Part shown: one piece after another, positions 46,317-55,282 of the stretch
How the letters are laid out: each line of letters starts with the position of its first letter
How positions within the stretch are numbered: position 1 is the stretch's first letter
Source of the DNA: Staphylococcus sp.
GTDB lineage: Bacteria > Bacteroidota > Bacteroidia > Bacteroidales > Muribaculaceae
Length of the DNA: 64,000 nucleotides
NCBI GenBank assembly: GCA_023665865.1
Contig: JAMPDC010000001.1
Coordinates: 1,195,444 to 1,259,443, forward strand
Direction: 5' to 3'
Program-made: the position numbers and the translations under genes
Notes under the pieces: model-generated
What the model was told of the DNA's origin: nothing
The model's database searches: none
Seen by the model: the letters and a program-made list of their open reading frames with translations, nothing else

Positions 46317-46844
46317 GCGGTACCGGTACCACGGTTTTGGCCCCTACGGGATGGTACCGGGTACCACTGGGTTCCGCCCCGTGCGATGGTACCGGGGAAC
46401 CCATTGCGGTTTCGCGTCCAGGAATCATCTTGCAATGTCGGGTGTCTCTGAGTGTGTCAGCCTTGTTGCAACAGCCTTGCCCTCCGCCACTTTTTCTTCC
46501 CATCGCTATCCCCTCTGCGATGGTCATCCCGAAGCGTCGCCGGTCTCCACGGCCACCGCTGATTCCCCCGGTCAGCAATGATTTTCTTTTGAAGTCGATA
46601 GACGGAAAAATAAAATACAGTCTCCCTCCCTTTACTCTTTACTATTACTTAGAGCACAGGGTCACGAGAGACTGCATAGGATATGATGATGCAAAGTTAA
46701 TGCACGGCAGAGGCGAAAAGGTGCGATGATGCAAAACACCGACACATTTTCTTCACACGGGTTCCCCGGTACCATTGCACGGGGCGGAACTCGGTGGTAC
46801 CCGGTACCATCCCGTAGGGGCCAAAACCGTGGTACCGGTACCGC
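46317..46844. mobile_element. 528-bp element with 86-bp terminal inverted repeats
   Basis: Left arm 46317-46402 and right arm 46759-46844 are inverted copies with 83 of 86 matching positions, both GGTACC-rich. The 356-bp core has no convincing gene. It carries a minus-strand TAACTTTGCA (46692-46699) that could be a promoter. No transposase and no clear target duplication are seen. It could be a non-autonomous MITE-like element or a structured RNA locus. Confidence 0.6.
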
Positions 46845-46849
46845 GTAGT

Positions 46850-46890
46850 GGAGTCGAGAGTCGTGACTCTCGACTTACGACTTTCGACTT
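46850..46890. repeat. GAGTC/GACTC tandem tract ending at ferritin
   Basis: GAGTCGAGAGTCGTGACTCTCGAC... forms a hairpin centred at about 46866 and then runs on as CTTACGACTTTCGACTTA into the 3' side of the ferritin gene. Confidence 0.65.
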
Positions 46891-46893
46891 ATA

Positions 46894-47418
46894 TTACGCT
46901 TCCTCTGATGCGAGGGGGGAGGGGGTTGTGTAGGTGCGGCTGGCAAGCTCCTGGTTGAGCATGTAGAGACCCATGCCGTTGTCGCCGATGAGGGCAAACT
47001 TGTCGATGAGCGTGCGGCAGTTGTCTTCCTCCTCGACCTGCTCGGTGACGAACCATTTGAGGCGGTCGCAGGTGGCATAGTCCTTCTCAGCCTCGGCGAG
47101 AGCATAGAGGTTGTTGATGAGAGAGGTCACCTTCTGCTCGTGTTCGAGAGTGGCCTTGAAAGCGTCGAGGGGAGTGGCCCATGTGGTGGGGACAGCGTCG
47201 ATCGCCTTGAGCTCCACACGGCCGCCGCGCTGGTTGATATAGTTCATGAAGATGGTGGCGTGGTCCTGCTCCTCTTTGAACTGGATTTTGAACCAATTTG
47301 CCACACCGGGCATGCCTTCTGCCTCAAAGTGCTGTGCCATCGAGAGATAGAGATATGCGCTCCAGAATTCGGCGTTGATCTGGGCGTTGAGGGCGTCTTG
47401 AACTTTGTTGTTTAACAT
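46894..47418 (-). CDS. ftn: Ferritin
   Basis: 174 residues. Four-helix ferritin with ferroxidase glutamates and histidine in QINAEFWSAYLYLSMA, KEEQDHATIFMNYI and WFVTEQVEEE. The length matches bacterial non-haem ferritin (FtnA type). It stores iron as a ferric core after oxidation of ferrous iron. A -7 box at 47460-47467 drives it; the gene stands alone between the repeat island and the arginine operon. Confidence 0.96.
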   Translation of the reverse strand: MLNNKVQDALNAQINAEFWSAYLYLSMAQHFEAEGMPGVANWFKIQFKEEQDHATIFMNYINQRGGRVELKAIDAVPTTWATPLDAFKATLEHEQKVTSLINNLYALAEAEKDYATCDRLKWFVTEQVEEEDNCRTLIDKFALIGDNGMGLYMLNQELASRTYTTPSPLASEEA

Positions 47419-47459
47419 GATGTGTCGTTTTTAGTTGATATGAGACTGTATTCAGATGG

Positions 47460-47467
47460 CAAAAATA
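47460..47467 (-). promoter_or_regulatory. -7 box for ferritin
   Basis: TATTTTTGCC on the minus strand, 42 nt before the ATG. Confidence 0.6.
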
Positions 47468-47522
47468 CAAACTTTTGGCGTAAGTCGTGCCTCCGTGGTG
47501 CGATTTTTTTTGTGCCCATGCC

Positions 47523-48818
47523 TCAGGCGTTGAAACCGTCGAGCACCTTGCGGAATTTCTCGGCGATCTCCGTGTTGCAGAGGTTGCTGATCGACCCCAC
47601 GTGGGTGTGGCTGACGGAGCGGACTGGGCTGTAGGTGCCATCCTGCACTTCGAGTCCCACCTTCTTGTAGGCTTCGCGGAAGGGCATCCCCTGAAGGACG
47701 AGGCGGTTGACCTCCTCGACGGTGAAGAGGTAGTCGTAGCGTGGATCGTCGATGATGTCGCGGCGGACGCGGATGTGGCGGAGCATGAAGTCGGCCATGT
47801 CGAGGCAGGAGATCATCTCTGTGGTGGCGGGGAAGATGATGTCTTTGAGCAGCTGGAGGTCGCGGTTGTAGCCGAGGGGGAGGTTGGCTGTGAGGAGGGC
47901 GATCTCGTTCTGGACGGACTGCAGGCGGTTGCATTTTCCGCGCATGATCTCGAAGACGTCGGGGTTCTTCTTGTGGGGCATGATGGAGGAGCCGGTGGTG
48001 AGCTCGTCGGGGAAGGAGACGAAGCCGAAGTTCTGACACATCCACATGCAGACGTCCATGGCCAGATGGCCGAGGGTCGAGGCTATGGCTCCGATGGCCA
48101 TTGCGGCTGCGCGCTCGGTCTTTCCGCGCGACATCTGTGCGGCCACGACATTGTAGTGGAGCGTCCCGAAGCCGAGGAGCTGTGTGGTCATCCTGCGGTC
48201 GAGGGGGAAGGAGGATCCGTAGCCCGCAGCGGAGCCGAGGGGGTTCTGATTGGCTATGTTGTAGGCTGCGAGGAGCATCTGCAGGTCGTCGGCAAGCGAT
48301 TCGGCGTAGGCTCCGAACCATAGTCCGAACGAGGAGGGCATGGCTACCTGGAGGTGGGTGTAGCCGGGCATGAGCACGTCTTTGTATTCCTCGCTGAGTG
48401 CCTGGAGGCGGTCGAAGAGGCGCTCGACGGCTGCGGCTACCTTGCGGAGTTCGTCGCGCATGAAGAGTTTGAGGTCGACGAGCACCTGGTCGTTGCGTGA
48501 GCGTCCCGAGTGGATCTTCTTGCCTATGTCGCCGAGGCGGGCGGTGAGCATGAATTCTACCTGCGAGTGGACGTCTTCGACACCCGGCTCGATGGTAAAC
48601 TCTCCGCGTTCGATGATCTCGGCGATCTCTCCGAGGGCTTTGAGCAGCACTTCGAGTTCGTCGGCTTTGAGCAGGCCGATGCTTTCGAGCATCTTGATGT
48701 GGGCCATGGAGCCCTGGACGTCGTAGCGTGCGAGACGGAGGTCAAGTTCGCGGTCTTGACCGACGGTGAATTCCTCAATCATTTTGTCGGGCTCGAAGCC
48801 CTTGCTCCAGAGTTTCAT
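47523..48818 (-). CDS. argH: Argininosuccinate lyase
   Basis: 431 residues. Fumarase/aspartase-superfamily motifs: EDVHSQVEFML, IHSGRSRNDQVLVDLKLF, and the signature loop GSSIMPHKKNPDVFE. It splits argininosuccinate into arginine and fumarate, the last step of the pathway. It is last in the operon GNAT-argG-argC-argD-argF'-argB-argE-argH. A 190-nt gap before it carries GGTACC and tandem repeats. Confidence 0.97.
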   Translation of the reverse strand: MKLWSKGFEPDKMIEEFTVGQDRELDLRLARYDVQGSMAHIKMLESIGLLKADELEVLLKALGEIAEIIERGEFTIEPGVEDVHSQVEFMLTARLGDIGKKIHSGRSRNDQVLVDLKLFMRDELRKVAAAVERLFDRLQALSEEYKDVLMPGYTHLQVAMPSSFGLWFGAYAESLADDLQMLLAAYNIANQNPLGSAAGYGSSFPLDRRMTTQLLGFGTLHYNVVAAQMSRGKTERAAAMAIGAIASTLGHLAMDVCMWMCQNFGFVSFPDELTTGSSIMPHKKNPDVFEIMRGKCNRLQSVQNEIALLTANLPLGYNRDLQLLKDIIFPATTEMISCLDMADFMLRHIRVRRDIIDDPRYDYLFTVEEVNRLVLQGMPFREAYKKVGLEVQDGTYSPVRSVSHTHVGSISNLCNTEIAEKFRKVLDGFNA

Positions 48819-48852
48819 ATAGTCATATTTGTTGGTGGTTAGTGGAGGGGGA

Positions 48853-49008
48853 TGGTGTGGTACCGTTATGCCGCCGGTGCTGATGGTACCGGTACCGGGA
48901 GTTGAGAGTCGGGAGTCGTGAGTCGAGAGTTGAGAGTTCGTGCTACTTTATCCTTTATACTTCATCCTTGCTACTTAATACTTCATCCTTTATCCTTCAT
49001 ACTTAAAA
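48853..49008. repeat. Composite repeat tract between argE and argH
   Basis: From argH outwards: GGTACC units (48859, 48884, 48890), then GAGAGTCGGGAGTCG-type tandem units (48898-48942), then degenerate TACTTCATCCTTTATCCTT units up to the argE stop. In argH sense the GAG block reads as CTC. Confidence 0.75.
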
Positions 49009-50076
49009 TCAAAGCTCCAGCGATAGTAGCATGCGGCGATAGCCGACGATCGCGGCCTCAATCTCATCAATCATGACAAATTCGTCGGCCGAGTGGCTCC
49101 TTGACGATTGTCCGGGGCCTATCTTGAGCGAGGGGAAGTCGTACATGAGCGACATGTCGCTTGTCGTCGGCGAGACGAAGGTGTGGCTCCCTAAGGCTAT
49201 GGCGCTGCGGACGAGGGGATGGTCGAGGCTGATGACCGAGGCGCGCACACGGGTGGAACGCGGGGTGAGCGTGGTGTGGCTGACGGCTTTGCGCAGCAGC
49301 CCGACGGTCTCTTCGTTGGTGTAGGCGTCGGTGGTGCGGATGTCGACCACCCATTTACACTCGTCGGGGATGGCGTTGTGTTGCCAGCCGGCGTTGATCT
49401 GAGTGATGTTGAGGCCTATGGGGCCGAGGATGGCCGAGGTCTTTGGGAAACGGAAGTTGCGGAGGGTGTTGATGTCGTCCATGGCGCGGTAGATGGCGTT
49501 GACACCCTCTCCGCGGGCGGCATGGCCTGTCACTCCGGGGGTGAGGCAGTCGAGCACGACGAGTCCGCGTTCGGCAATGGCTGCCTGCATGCCTGTTGGT
49601 TCTCCGACTATGGCACAGTCGATGGTGATACCCTCGTCGGCGAGCATGGGAAGGAAGGCCCTCATGCCGTTTTCGCCCCCCACCTCTTCCTCGGCTGTGA
49701 TGGCAAGGAGCAGATTGAAGGGGAATGGCTCCGAGCGCAGAGAGAGAAAGGCTTCGGTGAGGGAGACCACTGAGGCTCCGGCGTCGTTGCTCCCGAGACC
49801 GTAGAGGCGTCCGTCATCGTCGATGGTCGGGAGGTGAGGGTCGCGGGTGTAGCTCGCGGCAGGGCGCACGGTGTCGTGGTGGGAGTTGAGCATGAGTGTC
49901 GGGCGCGTAGGGTCGAAGTTGTCCGAGAGCGCCCAGACGTTGTTGCGGAAGCGTTTCGGAGAGGCCCCGCGTTGGCTCAGCCGGTCAAACAGCAGGCTTG
50001 CCGTCCCCTCCTCACTGCGTGAGACCGACGGGATGGCAATCATCTCCTTGAGTAGCTCGACGGCTTGCTTCATCAT
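49009..50076 (-). CDS. argE: M20 family deacylase, probable N-succinylcitrulline desuccinylase (ArgE-type)
   Basis: 355 residues. M20 zinc ligands: MLNSHHDTV (His, Asp), GLGSNDAGASV (bridging Asp), AEEEVGGENG (Glu pair), VGEPTG, and a late SSRSHSADEF histidine. In B. fragilis-type pathways, deacylation happens after transcarbamylation, so the likely substrate is N-succinyl- (or acetyl-) citrulline. That is inferred from the neighbouring argF'. It directly follows argB in the operon. Confidence 0.88.
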   Translation of the reverse strand: MMKQAVELLKEMIAIPSVSRSEEGTASLLFDRLSQRGASPKRFRNNVWALSDNFDPTRPTLMLNSHHDTVRPAASYTRDPHLPTIDDDGRLYGLGSNDAGASVVSLTEAFLSLRSEPFPFNLLLAITAEEEVGGENGMRAFLPMLADEGITIDCAIVGEPTGMQAAIAERGLVVLDCLTPGVTGHAARGEGVNAIYRAMDDINTLRNFRFPKTSAILGPIGLNITQINAGWQHNAIPDECKWVVDIRTTDAYTNEETVGLLRKAVSHTTLTPRSTRVRASVISLDHPLVRSAIALGSHTFVSPTTSDMSLMYDFPSLKIGPGQSSRSHSADEFVMIDEIEAAIVGYRRMLLSLEL

Positions 50077-50077
50077 G

Positions 50078-50854
50078 TCAGTTGCGAATTGTGGTGCCGA
50101 CCCCGGTGGTCAGCGCGTCGGAATGTTTGATAGTCACGGATGAGACTCCCGAGCCGATGGCCTTGAAAGCGTTGTCGATCTTGGGTATCATGCCCTTGTT
50201 GACGATTCCGCGGGCACGCAGGTCGGCATAGATGTCGGGAGTGATGAGAGGGATGAGGGAGTCGGGGCGCTCGATGTCTTCCATGACGCCCGGTTGCTCG
50301 AAGCAGAAGATGAGCTCAGCCGGTGAGACCCGTGCAGCTCCTACGGCGACCGACGAGGCTATGGTGTCGGCGTTGCAGTTGAGCAGGGTGCCCTTGCCGT
50401 CGTGGGTGATGGCGCAGTAGACGGGTGTGATCCCGGCATCGAGGAGCGAGCTGATGAGGGCGGAGTTGACCCCCTCGGGAGCTATGTCGCCCACAAAGCC
50501 ATAGTCAATCGGCTCGGCGGGACGGCGTGTGGCAGTGATGGCGTTGGCGTCGGCTCCGGTGAGTCCCAGAGCGTTGCATCCTTCGGCCTGGAGCATGGAG
50601 ACGATGCGCTTGTTGACGAGTCCGGCATAGACCATGGTGACAACGTCGAGCGTCTCGCGGGTGGTGACGCGGCGCCCTTCGATCATGGTGGTCGGGATGT
50701 CGAGCTTAGCGCTCATGCGGGTGGCTTCCTTACCTCCGCCGTGGACGAGTATCTTCCTGCCGGGGAGCTTCACAAAGTCCCTGACGAAACGGCTGAGAGC
50801 CTCGGGGTTGTCGACGACGTTGCCGCCGATCTTGATGACCTTTACAGTTTCCAT
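50078..50854 (-). CDS. argB: Acetyl/succinylglutamate kinase
   Basis: 258 residues. Amino acid kinase fold: VIKIGGNVVDNPEAL, LVHGGGKEATRMSAKL, and the late IPLITPDIYADLRARGIVNKGMIPKIDNAF. It phosphorylates N-acylglutamate. In this operon the acyl group is probably succinyl (see argF'). The stop is one base before the argE start; the gene follows argF' by four bases. Confidence 0.95.
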   Translation of the reverse strand: METVKVIKIGGNVVDNPEALSRFVRDFVKLPGRKILVHGGGKEATRMSAKLDIPTTMIEGRRVTTRETLDVVTMVYAGLVNKRIVSMLQAEGCNALGLTGADANAITATRRPAEPIDYGFVGDIAPEGVNSALISSLLDAGITPVYCAITHDGKGTLLNCNADTIASSVAVGAARVSPAELIFCFEQPGVMEDIERPDSLIPLITPDIYADLRARGIVNKGMIPKIDNAFKAIGSGVSSVTIKHSDALTTGVGTTIRN

Positions 50855-50858
50855 CGTC

Positions 50859-51812
50859 TCAGAGGCTTTCGAGGATGCGTTTGAGCACTACCTGTGCCGA
50901 AATCTCGCGGTTGGCCGCCTCGGGGATGACGATGCTGCGCTCTGACTCGATGACGTCGTCGGTGACGATCATGTTGCGGCGCACGGGCAGACAGTGCATG
51001 AAGAAAGCATTGTCGGTGAGGCCCATCTTCTCGCTGTCGACGGTCCAGGCGCGGTCGGTGGAGAGCACCTTGCCGTAGTTGGGGTCGGCGTAGGCGCTCC
51101 AGTTCTTGGCGTAGACGAAATCGGCCCCTTCGAGAGCCTTGCGCTGGTCATATTCGACGCGGGCCTTGCCCACGAACTCAGGTGCGAGCTCATAGCCGTG
51201 GGGGTGGGTGATGACAAAATCGTAGTCAGTGGCGTTCATCCACTCGGCAAAGGAGTTGGGGACAGCCTGCGGGAGCGCGCGGGGGTGTGGAGCCCAGGTC
51301 ATGACGACTTTCGGGCGCTCTTTGGTCTTGAATTCCTCGATGGTGATGAGGTCGGCGAAGCTCTGGAGAGGATGGCGGGTGGCAGCCTCCATGCTGAAGA
51401 CGGGGCGGCCGGAGTATTTGATGAACTGGTTGATGACGCGCTCCTCATAGTCCTCGGCCTTGTCCTTGAGCCCTGCAAAGGAGCGTACACCGATGATGTC
51501 GCAATAGGAGCCCATGACGGGGATGGCTTCAAGGAGATGTTCGGCCTTGTCGCCGTCCATGATGACGCCGCGCTCGGTCTCGAGCTTCCAGGCTCCCTGG
51601 TTGACGTCGAGGACGATGACGTTCATGCCGAGGTTCATGGCAGCCTTCTGTGTGCTGAGGCGGGTGCGGAGGCTGGAGTTGAAGAATATCATCATCAGCG
51701 TCTTGTTTTTGCCGAGATGAGTGTAGGCGAAGCGGTCGGCCTTGACCTGGAGGGCTTCCTTGACGGCGAGGTCGAGAGGCCCGATATCTGTTACGTTGGT
51801 GAAATTGCGCAT
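50859..51812 (-). CDS. argF: N-succinyl-L-ornithine carbamoyltransferase (ArgF')
   Basis: 317 residues. Carbamoyl phosphate motif FNSSLRTR (~44-51), MEAATRHPLQSFADL, and HCLPVRRNM. From memory it is close in length and sequence to B. fragilis SOTCase, including MDGDKxEHLLEAIPVMG. At the specificity position 90, where B. fragilis has Pro and the acetylornithine enzyme has Glu (its residue 92), this protein has Ala. Published mutation work on the two enzymes, as I recall, found that small residues here favour the succinyl substrate. So succinylornithine is the expected substrate. Confidence 0.92.
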   Translation of the reverse strand: MRNFTNVTDIGPLDLAVKEALQVKADRFAYTHLGKNKTLMMIFFNSSLRTRLSTQKAAMNLGMNVIVLDVNQGAWKLETERGVIMDGDKAEHLLEAIPVMGSYCDIIGVRSFAGLKDKAEDYEERVINQFIKYSGRPVFSMEAATRHPLQSFADLITIEEFKTKERPKVVMTWAPHPRALPQAVPNSFAEWMNATDYDFVITHPHGYELAPEFVGKARVEYDQRKALEGADFVYAKNWSAYADPNYGKVLSTDRAWTVDSEKMGLTDNAFFMHCLPVRRNMIVTDDVIESERSIVIPEAANREISAQVVLKRILESL

Positions 51813-51822
51813 GGTAAATCGA

Positions 51823-51847
51823 GAGTCGAGAATTGAGAATTGAGAGT
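51823..51847. repeat. CT-rich tandem repeat upstream of argF'
   Basis: GAGAGTCGAGAATTGAGAAT units on the plus strand; on the argF' sense strand it reads CTC-type. It lies in the 36-nt gap between argD and argF'. Confidence 0.7.
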
Positions 51848-51848
51848 T

Positions 51849-52988
51849 TTAGTTGTCGAGCACTTCCTTGAAGGCTTCGATGAAGCGGCGGGCATGGCTC
51901 TGCGGGAGTGACAGGGGCGGGAGGAGGCGCACTGTGTGTTCGCCGGCACCTCCGGTGAATATGTGCTTGTCGAAGAGGAGACGTTTGCGCAGTTTGGGAG
52001 CCGAGCCTTTGATCTCGATGCCGATCATGAGGCCGCGGCCGCGCACTTCAACCACTTCTGGGTGGGTTGCGGCGAGGTTGTTGAGCTCCTCAAGGAGATA
52101 TTCGCCCACGGCGGCGGCGTTGGCAACCATGTTTTCGGTCTCCATGACGTCGAGGACGGCGATGGCTGCCGCACACGCGAGGTGGCTGCCTCCGAAGGTG
52201 GTGCCGAGCATCCCCTTGACAGGCGAGATGGCGGGCGAGATGATGACAGCTCCCATCGGGAAGCCGTTGGCGATGCCTTTGGCGCAGGTGATGATGTCGG
52301 GGCGCACTCCGGCATACTGGTGAGCGAAGAAGCGGCCTGTGCGTCCGTAGCCCGACTGGATCTCGTCGAGGATCATGACCACACCATACTTCGTGCAGAG
52401 CTCGCGGAGCTTGCGGAGGAAGCCGTCGTCGACCATGCGGATGCCTGCCACACCCTGGATGCCTTCGATGATGACTCCGGCAAACTTACCGGTGGCAAAT
52501 TTCTGCTCCACGGCGTCGATGTCGTTGAGCGGTGCGAACTCCACATTGTCGGTAGAGTTGAACGGAGCCTGGATCTTGGGATTGTCAGTGGCGGCGACAG
52601 CTCCGGAGGTGCGTCCGTGGAAGGCGCGGTCAAAAGCGAGGATCTTCTTGCGTCCGGTGTGGAACGAGGCGAGCTTCATGGCGTTCTCGTTGGCCTCAGC
52701 GCCGGAGTTGCACAGGAAGAGGGCATAGTCGTCGTAGCCCGACAGACGGCCCAGACGGTCGGCAAGCTGCTGCTGGAGGGAATTCTGCACCGAGTTGGAG
52801 TAGAATCCGAGCTTCGCAACCTGCTCGGCTATAGCGGTCACATAGGTGTGGTGGGCATGGCCGATCGAGATGACGGCATGGCCACCGTAGAGGTCGAGAT
52901 ATTCGGTGCCGTCGGCAGTGTAGACGTGGTTGCCGAGACCGCGCACCGGCTCGATGTCATATAGTGAATAAACGTCAAAGAGTTTCAT
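51849..52988 (-). CDS. argD: Acetyl/succinylornithine aminotransferase
   Basis: 379 residues, class III PLP aminotransferase. PLP features: LDEIQSGYGRTGRFFA, then the Schiff-base lysine in ITCAKGIANGFPMGAV, and GTTFGGSHLACAAA. It makes N-acylornithine from the semialdehyde using glutamate. The succinyl form is inferred from the argF' specificity position. 55-nt gap to argC. Confidence 0.95.
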   Translation of the reverse strand: MKLFDVYSLYDIEPVRGLGNHVYTADGTEYLDLYGGHAVISIGHAHHTYVTAIAEQVAKLGFYSNSVQNSLQQQLADRLGRLSGYDDYALFLCNSGAEANENAMKLASFHTGRKKILAFDRAFHGRTSGAVAATDNPKIQAPFNSTDNVEFAPLNDIDAVEQKFATGKFAGVIIEGIQGVAGIRMVDDGFLRKLRELCTKYGVVMILDEIQSGYGRTGRFFAHQYAGVRPDIITCAKGIANGFPMGAVIISPAISPVKGMLGTTFGGSHLACAAAIAVLDVMETENMVANAAAVGEYLLEELNNLAATHPEVVEVRGRGLMIGIEIKGSAPKLRKRLLFDKHIFTGGAGEHTVRLLPPLSLPQSHARRFIEAFKEVLDN

Positions 52989-53043
52989 GCGGGTGGAGTG
53001 GGGGAGATATATGTATATAGGGGTGTATGGGGGGAAAGGGGGG

Positions 53044-54006
53044 TCAGAACGCCGAGGGCTTCAGGCACAGGCCTGTCTCCTCGGGAAATCCGCAGATGAG
53101 ATTGAAGTTCTGCACGGCCTGACCGGAGGCTCCTTTGAGGAGATTGTCGATGGCCGAGATGATGAGCAGCTTGGAGCCATGTTTCTCAAGCGAGATGACA
53201 GCCTTGTTGGTGTTGACCACCTGTTTGAGGTCGACCGGACGGTCGGAGACATGGGTGAAGCGGGCGTCGGCATAGTAATCCTTGTAGAGCTTCACAGCCT
53301 CCTCGATAGAGAGGTCGGTGTCGATGTAGCTCATGGCGAAGATGCCGCGTGCAAAGTCGCCGCGCACAGGCACGAAGCTGATCTCGGCGTCAAAGCCGGA
53401 CTGGAGCTGACGGAGAGTCTGACGGATCTCGGCGAGATGCTGATGGGTGAAAGCCTTGTAGACCGACAGATTGTTGTTGCGCCAGCTGAAGTGGGTCGTG
53501 GTACCGGGTTTGACGCCTGCACCGGTGGTACCGGTAACGGCTGTGACATGTACCTCGCTGTTGAGCTTGCCCGCCGCAGCCAGGGGGAGGAGTGCGAGCT
53601 GGAGTGCGGTGGCGAAGCAGCCGGGATTGGCAACCTTGTCGGCCTTGCGGATAGCCTCGCGCTTGGCTTCGGGGAGACCGTAGACATAGCCTTCCGACTC
53701 GTCGCGGTAGTCCTGGGCGAGGTCGACGACTTTCAACCCCTCGGGCCGAGTGTTTTCCTCCCAGAACTTCTGGCTGAATCCGTGGCCCTGGCAGAGAAAG
53801 AGGACGTCGATGGCCGATAGGTCATAGCTGTCGGCAAAACAGATGTCGGTGTCGCCGATGAGCCCCTCGTGGATCTCGCTGACAGGCTTGCCGGCGTTGC
53901 TCGAGGAGTGGACAAACACGATTTCCGCCCCCGGATGGTTGATGAGGAGACGGAGGAGCTCGCCGGCTGTGTAGCCGGCGCCTCCGATGATACCTATTTT
54001 AGCCAT
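53044..54006 (-). CDS. argC: N-acyl-gamma-glutamyl-phosphate reductase
   Basis: 320 residues. NAD(P) motif GIIGGAGYTAGELLRLL at the N-terminus, catalytic cysteine in NPGCFATALQLALLPL, and the conserved VTGTTGAG segment. It reduces acylglutamyl phosphate to the semialdehyde. The gene contains a small GGTACC cluster (about 53499-53535) that encodes part of this conserved segment. Its start is 3 nt downstream of the argG stop. Confidence 0.95.
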   Translation of the reverse strand: MAKIGIIGGAGYTAGELLRLLINHPGAEIVFVHSSSNAGKPVSEIHEGLIGDTDICFADSYDLSAIDVLFLCQGHGFSQKFWEENTRPEGLKVVDLAQDYRDESEGYVYGLPEAKREAIRKADKVANPGCFATALQLALLPLAAAGKLNSEVHVTAVTGTTGAGVKPGTTTHFSWRNNNLSVYKAFTHQHLAEIRQTLRQLQSGFDAEISFVPVRGDFARGIFAMSYIDTDLSIEEAVKLYKDYYADARFTHVSDRPVDLKQVVNTNKAVISLEKHGSKLLIISAIDNLLKGASGQAVQNFNLICGFPEETGLCLKPSAF

Positions 54007-54009
54007 GAC

Positions 54010-55224
54010 TCAGTCTTCCTTTCCGTTGCGTTTCTGCACGTTGTGGAAAATCTTCATCTGGTTGCCGAGGATCTTGGTGAAGCCCTTGACATCGTCGGCG
54101 CTCCACGCCTTGTTGACCTCGCCATATTCGCCGAAGTCGGTCTTCATGAGGTCGAAGGGTGAGTCTACGCCCACGAGAGTATATGAATAAGGACGGAGGA
54201 TCACCTCGACAGTGCCGGTGACGTTGGCCTGCGAGCTTTCGAGGAAGGCCTCCATGTCGCGCATGACGGGTTCAAGATACTGCGACTCGTGGAGGAACAT
54301 GCCATACCATGTGCCGATCTGGTCTTTCCAATACTGCTGCCACTTGGTCAGCGTGTGCTTTTCGAGCATCTTGTGGGCGGCGATGATGAGGATCGGGCCG
54401 GCAGCTTCGAAACCCACACGACCCTTGATGCCGATGATGGTGTCGCCGATGTGCATGTCGCGGCCGATGCCGTAGCGTGAGCCGAGGCGCTCCACCTCGC
54501 GGATGGCGTCGATCTTGTTGTCGTAGTGCTTGCCGTTGACGCTGTCGATCTCACCCTTGACAAAACCGATGGTGATATGCTCCTCACCCTTCTCGGTCAC
54601 CTGGCTGGGATAGGCGTTCTCGGGCAGAGTCTGCTCTGAGTGGAGGGTCTCCTTGCCGCCGATGCTGGTGCCCCAGAGGCCCTTGTTGATCGAATATTCC
54701 ATCTTCTTGAAGTCGGCCTCGATGCCATGCTTCTTCAGATAGTCGATCTCATACTCGCGTGTGAGGGTCATGTCGCGTGTCGGGGTGATGATCTCGATCT
54801 CGGGTGCGAGGATCTGGAAAGTGAGGTCGAAACGCACCTGGTCGTTGCCGGCGCCTGTCGAACCGTGGGCCACTGCGTCGGCGCCGATCTTCTTGGCATA
54901 CTCGATGATGGCGATAGCCTGGAAGATGCGCTCGGAGGAGACGGAGATGGGATAGGTGCCGTTGCGGAGCACATTGCCCGCGATCATATATTTGATGCTC
55001 TTGTCGTAGTAGTCGCCGGTGACGTCGAGAGCCGCGTGGGAAGCGGCGCCGAGTTTCAGGGCCTTCTCCTCGATGGCCTTGAGCTCTTCGGGCGAGAAGC
55101 CGCCGGTGTTGGCGATGGCGGTGTGGACTTCATAGCCGAGATCTTCCGAGAGATATTTTGCTGCAAACGATGTATCGAGACCGCCGCTGAAGGCGAGGAC
55201 TACTTTCTTCTTGTTATTTTCCAT
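54010..55224 (-). CDS. argG: Argininosuccinate synthase
   Basis: 404 residues. ATP pyrophosphatase motif LAFSGGLDTSFAAKYL at the N-terminus, DAVAHGSTGAGNDQVRFDL in the middle, and the signature YSINKGLWGTSIGG region. It joins citrulline and aspartate with ATP. The longish internal ELEIITPTRDM is typical of the Bacteroidetes/type-II form. Second gene of the operon. Confidence 0.96.
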   Translation of the reverse strand: MENNKKKVVLAFSGGLDTSFAAKYLSEDLGYEVHTAIANTGGFSPEELKAIEEKALKLGAASHAALDVTGDYYDKSIKYMIAGNVLRNGTYPISVSSERIFQAIAIIEYAKKIGADAVAHGSTGAGNDQVRFDLTFQILAPEIEIITPTRDMTLTREYEIDYLKKHGIEADFKKMEYSINKGLWGTSIGGKETLHSEQTLPENAYPSQVTEKGEEHITIGFVKGEIDSVNGKHYDNKIDAIREVERLGSRYGIGRDMHIGDTIIGIKGRVGFEAAGPILIIAAHKMLEKHTLTKWQQYWKDQIGTWYGMFLHESQYLEPVMRDMEAFLESSQANVTGTVEVILRPYSYTLVGVDSPFDLMKTDFGEYGEVNKAWSADDVKGFTKILGNQMKIFHNVQKRNGKED

Positions 55225-55282
55225 TTCAGTTAAGTTTTAAATTCAATGTTTATAAATTTATATGTTCATCACCACCCTCTCT

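Noticed and set aside
46303-46578. 91-residue minus-strand frame in the inverted-repeat element
   Set aside because: Starts at TTG, is Gly/Arg-rich and ends inside a repeat arm. It looks like chance coding in repeat DNA, though a transcript from the -7 box at 46692-46699 would cross it.
46337-46729. 130-residue plus-strand frame in the same element
   Set aside because: Begins in a repeat arm and runs through low-complexity Pro/Arg/Ser sequence without any recognisable domain.
45775-46890. CRISPR array
   Set aside because: Units are 6-8 bp, degenerate and without regular spacers; no cas genes nearby.
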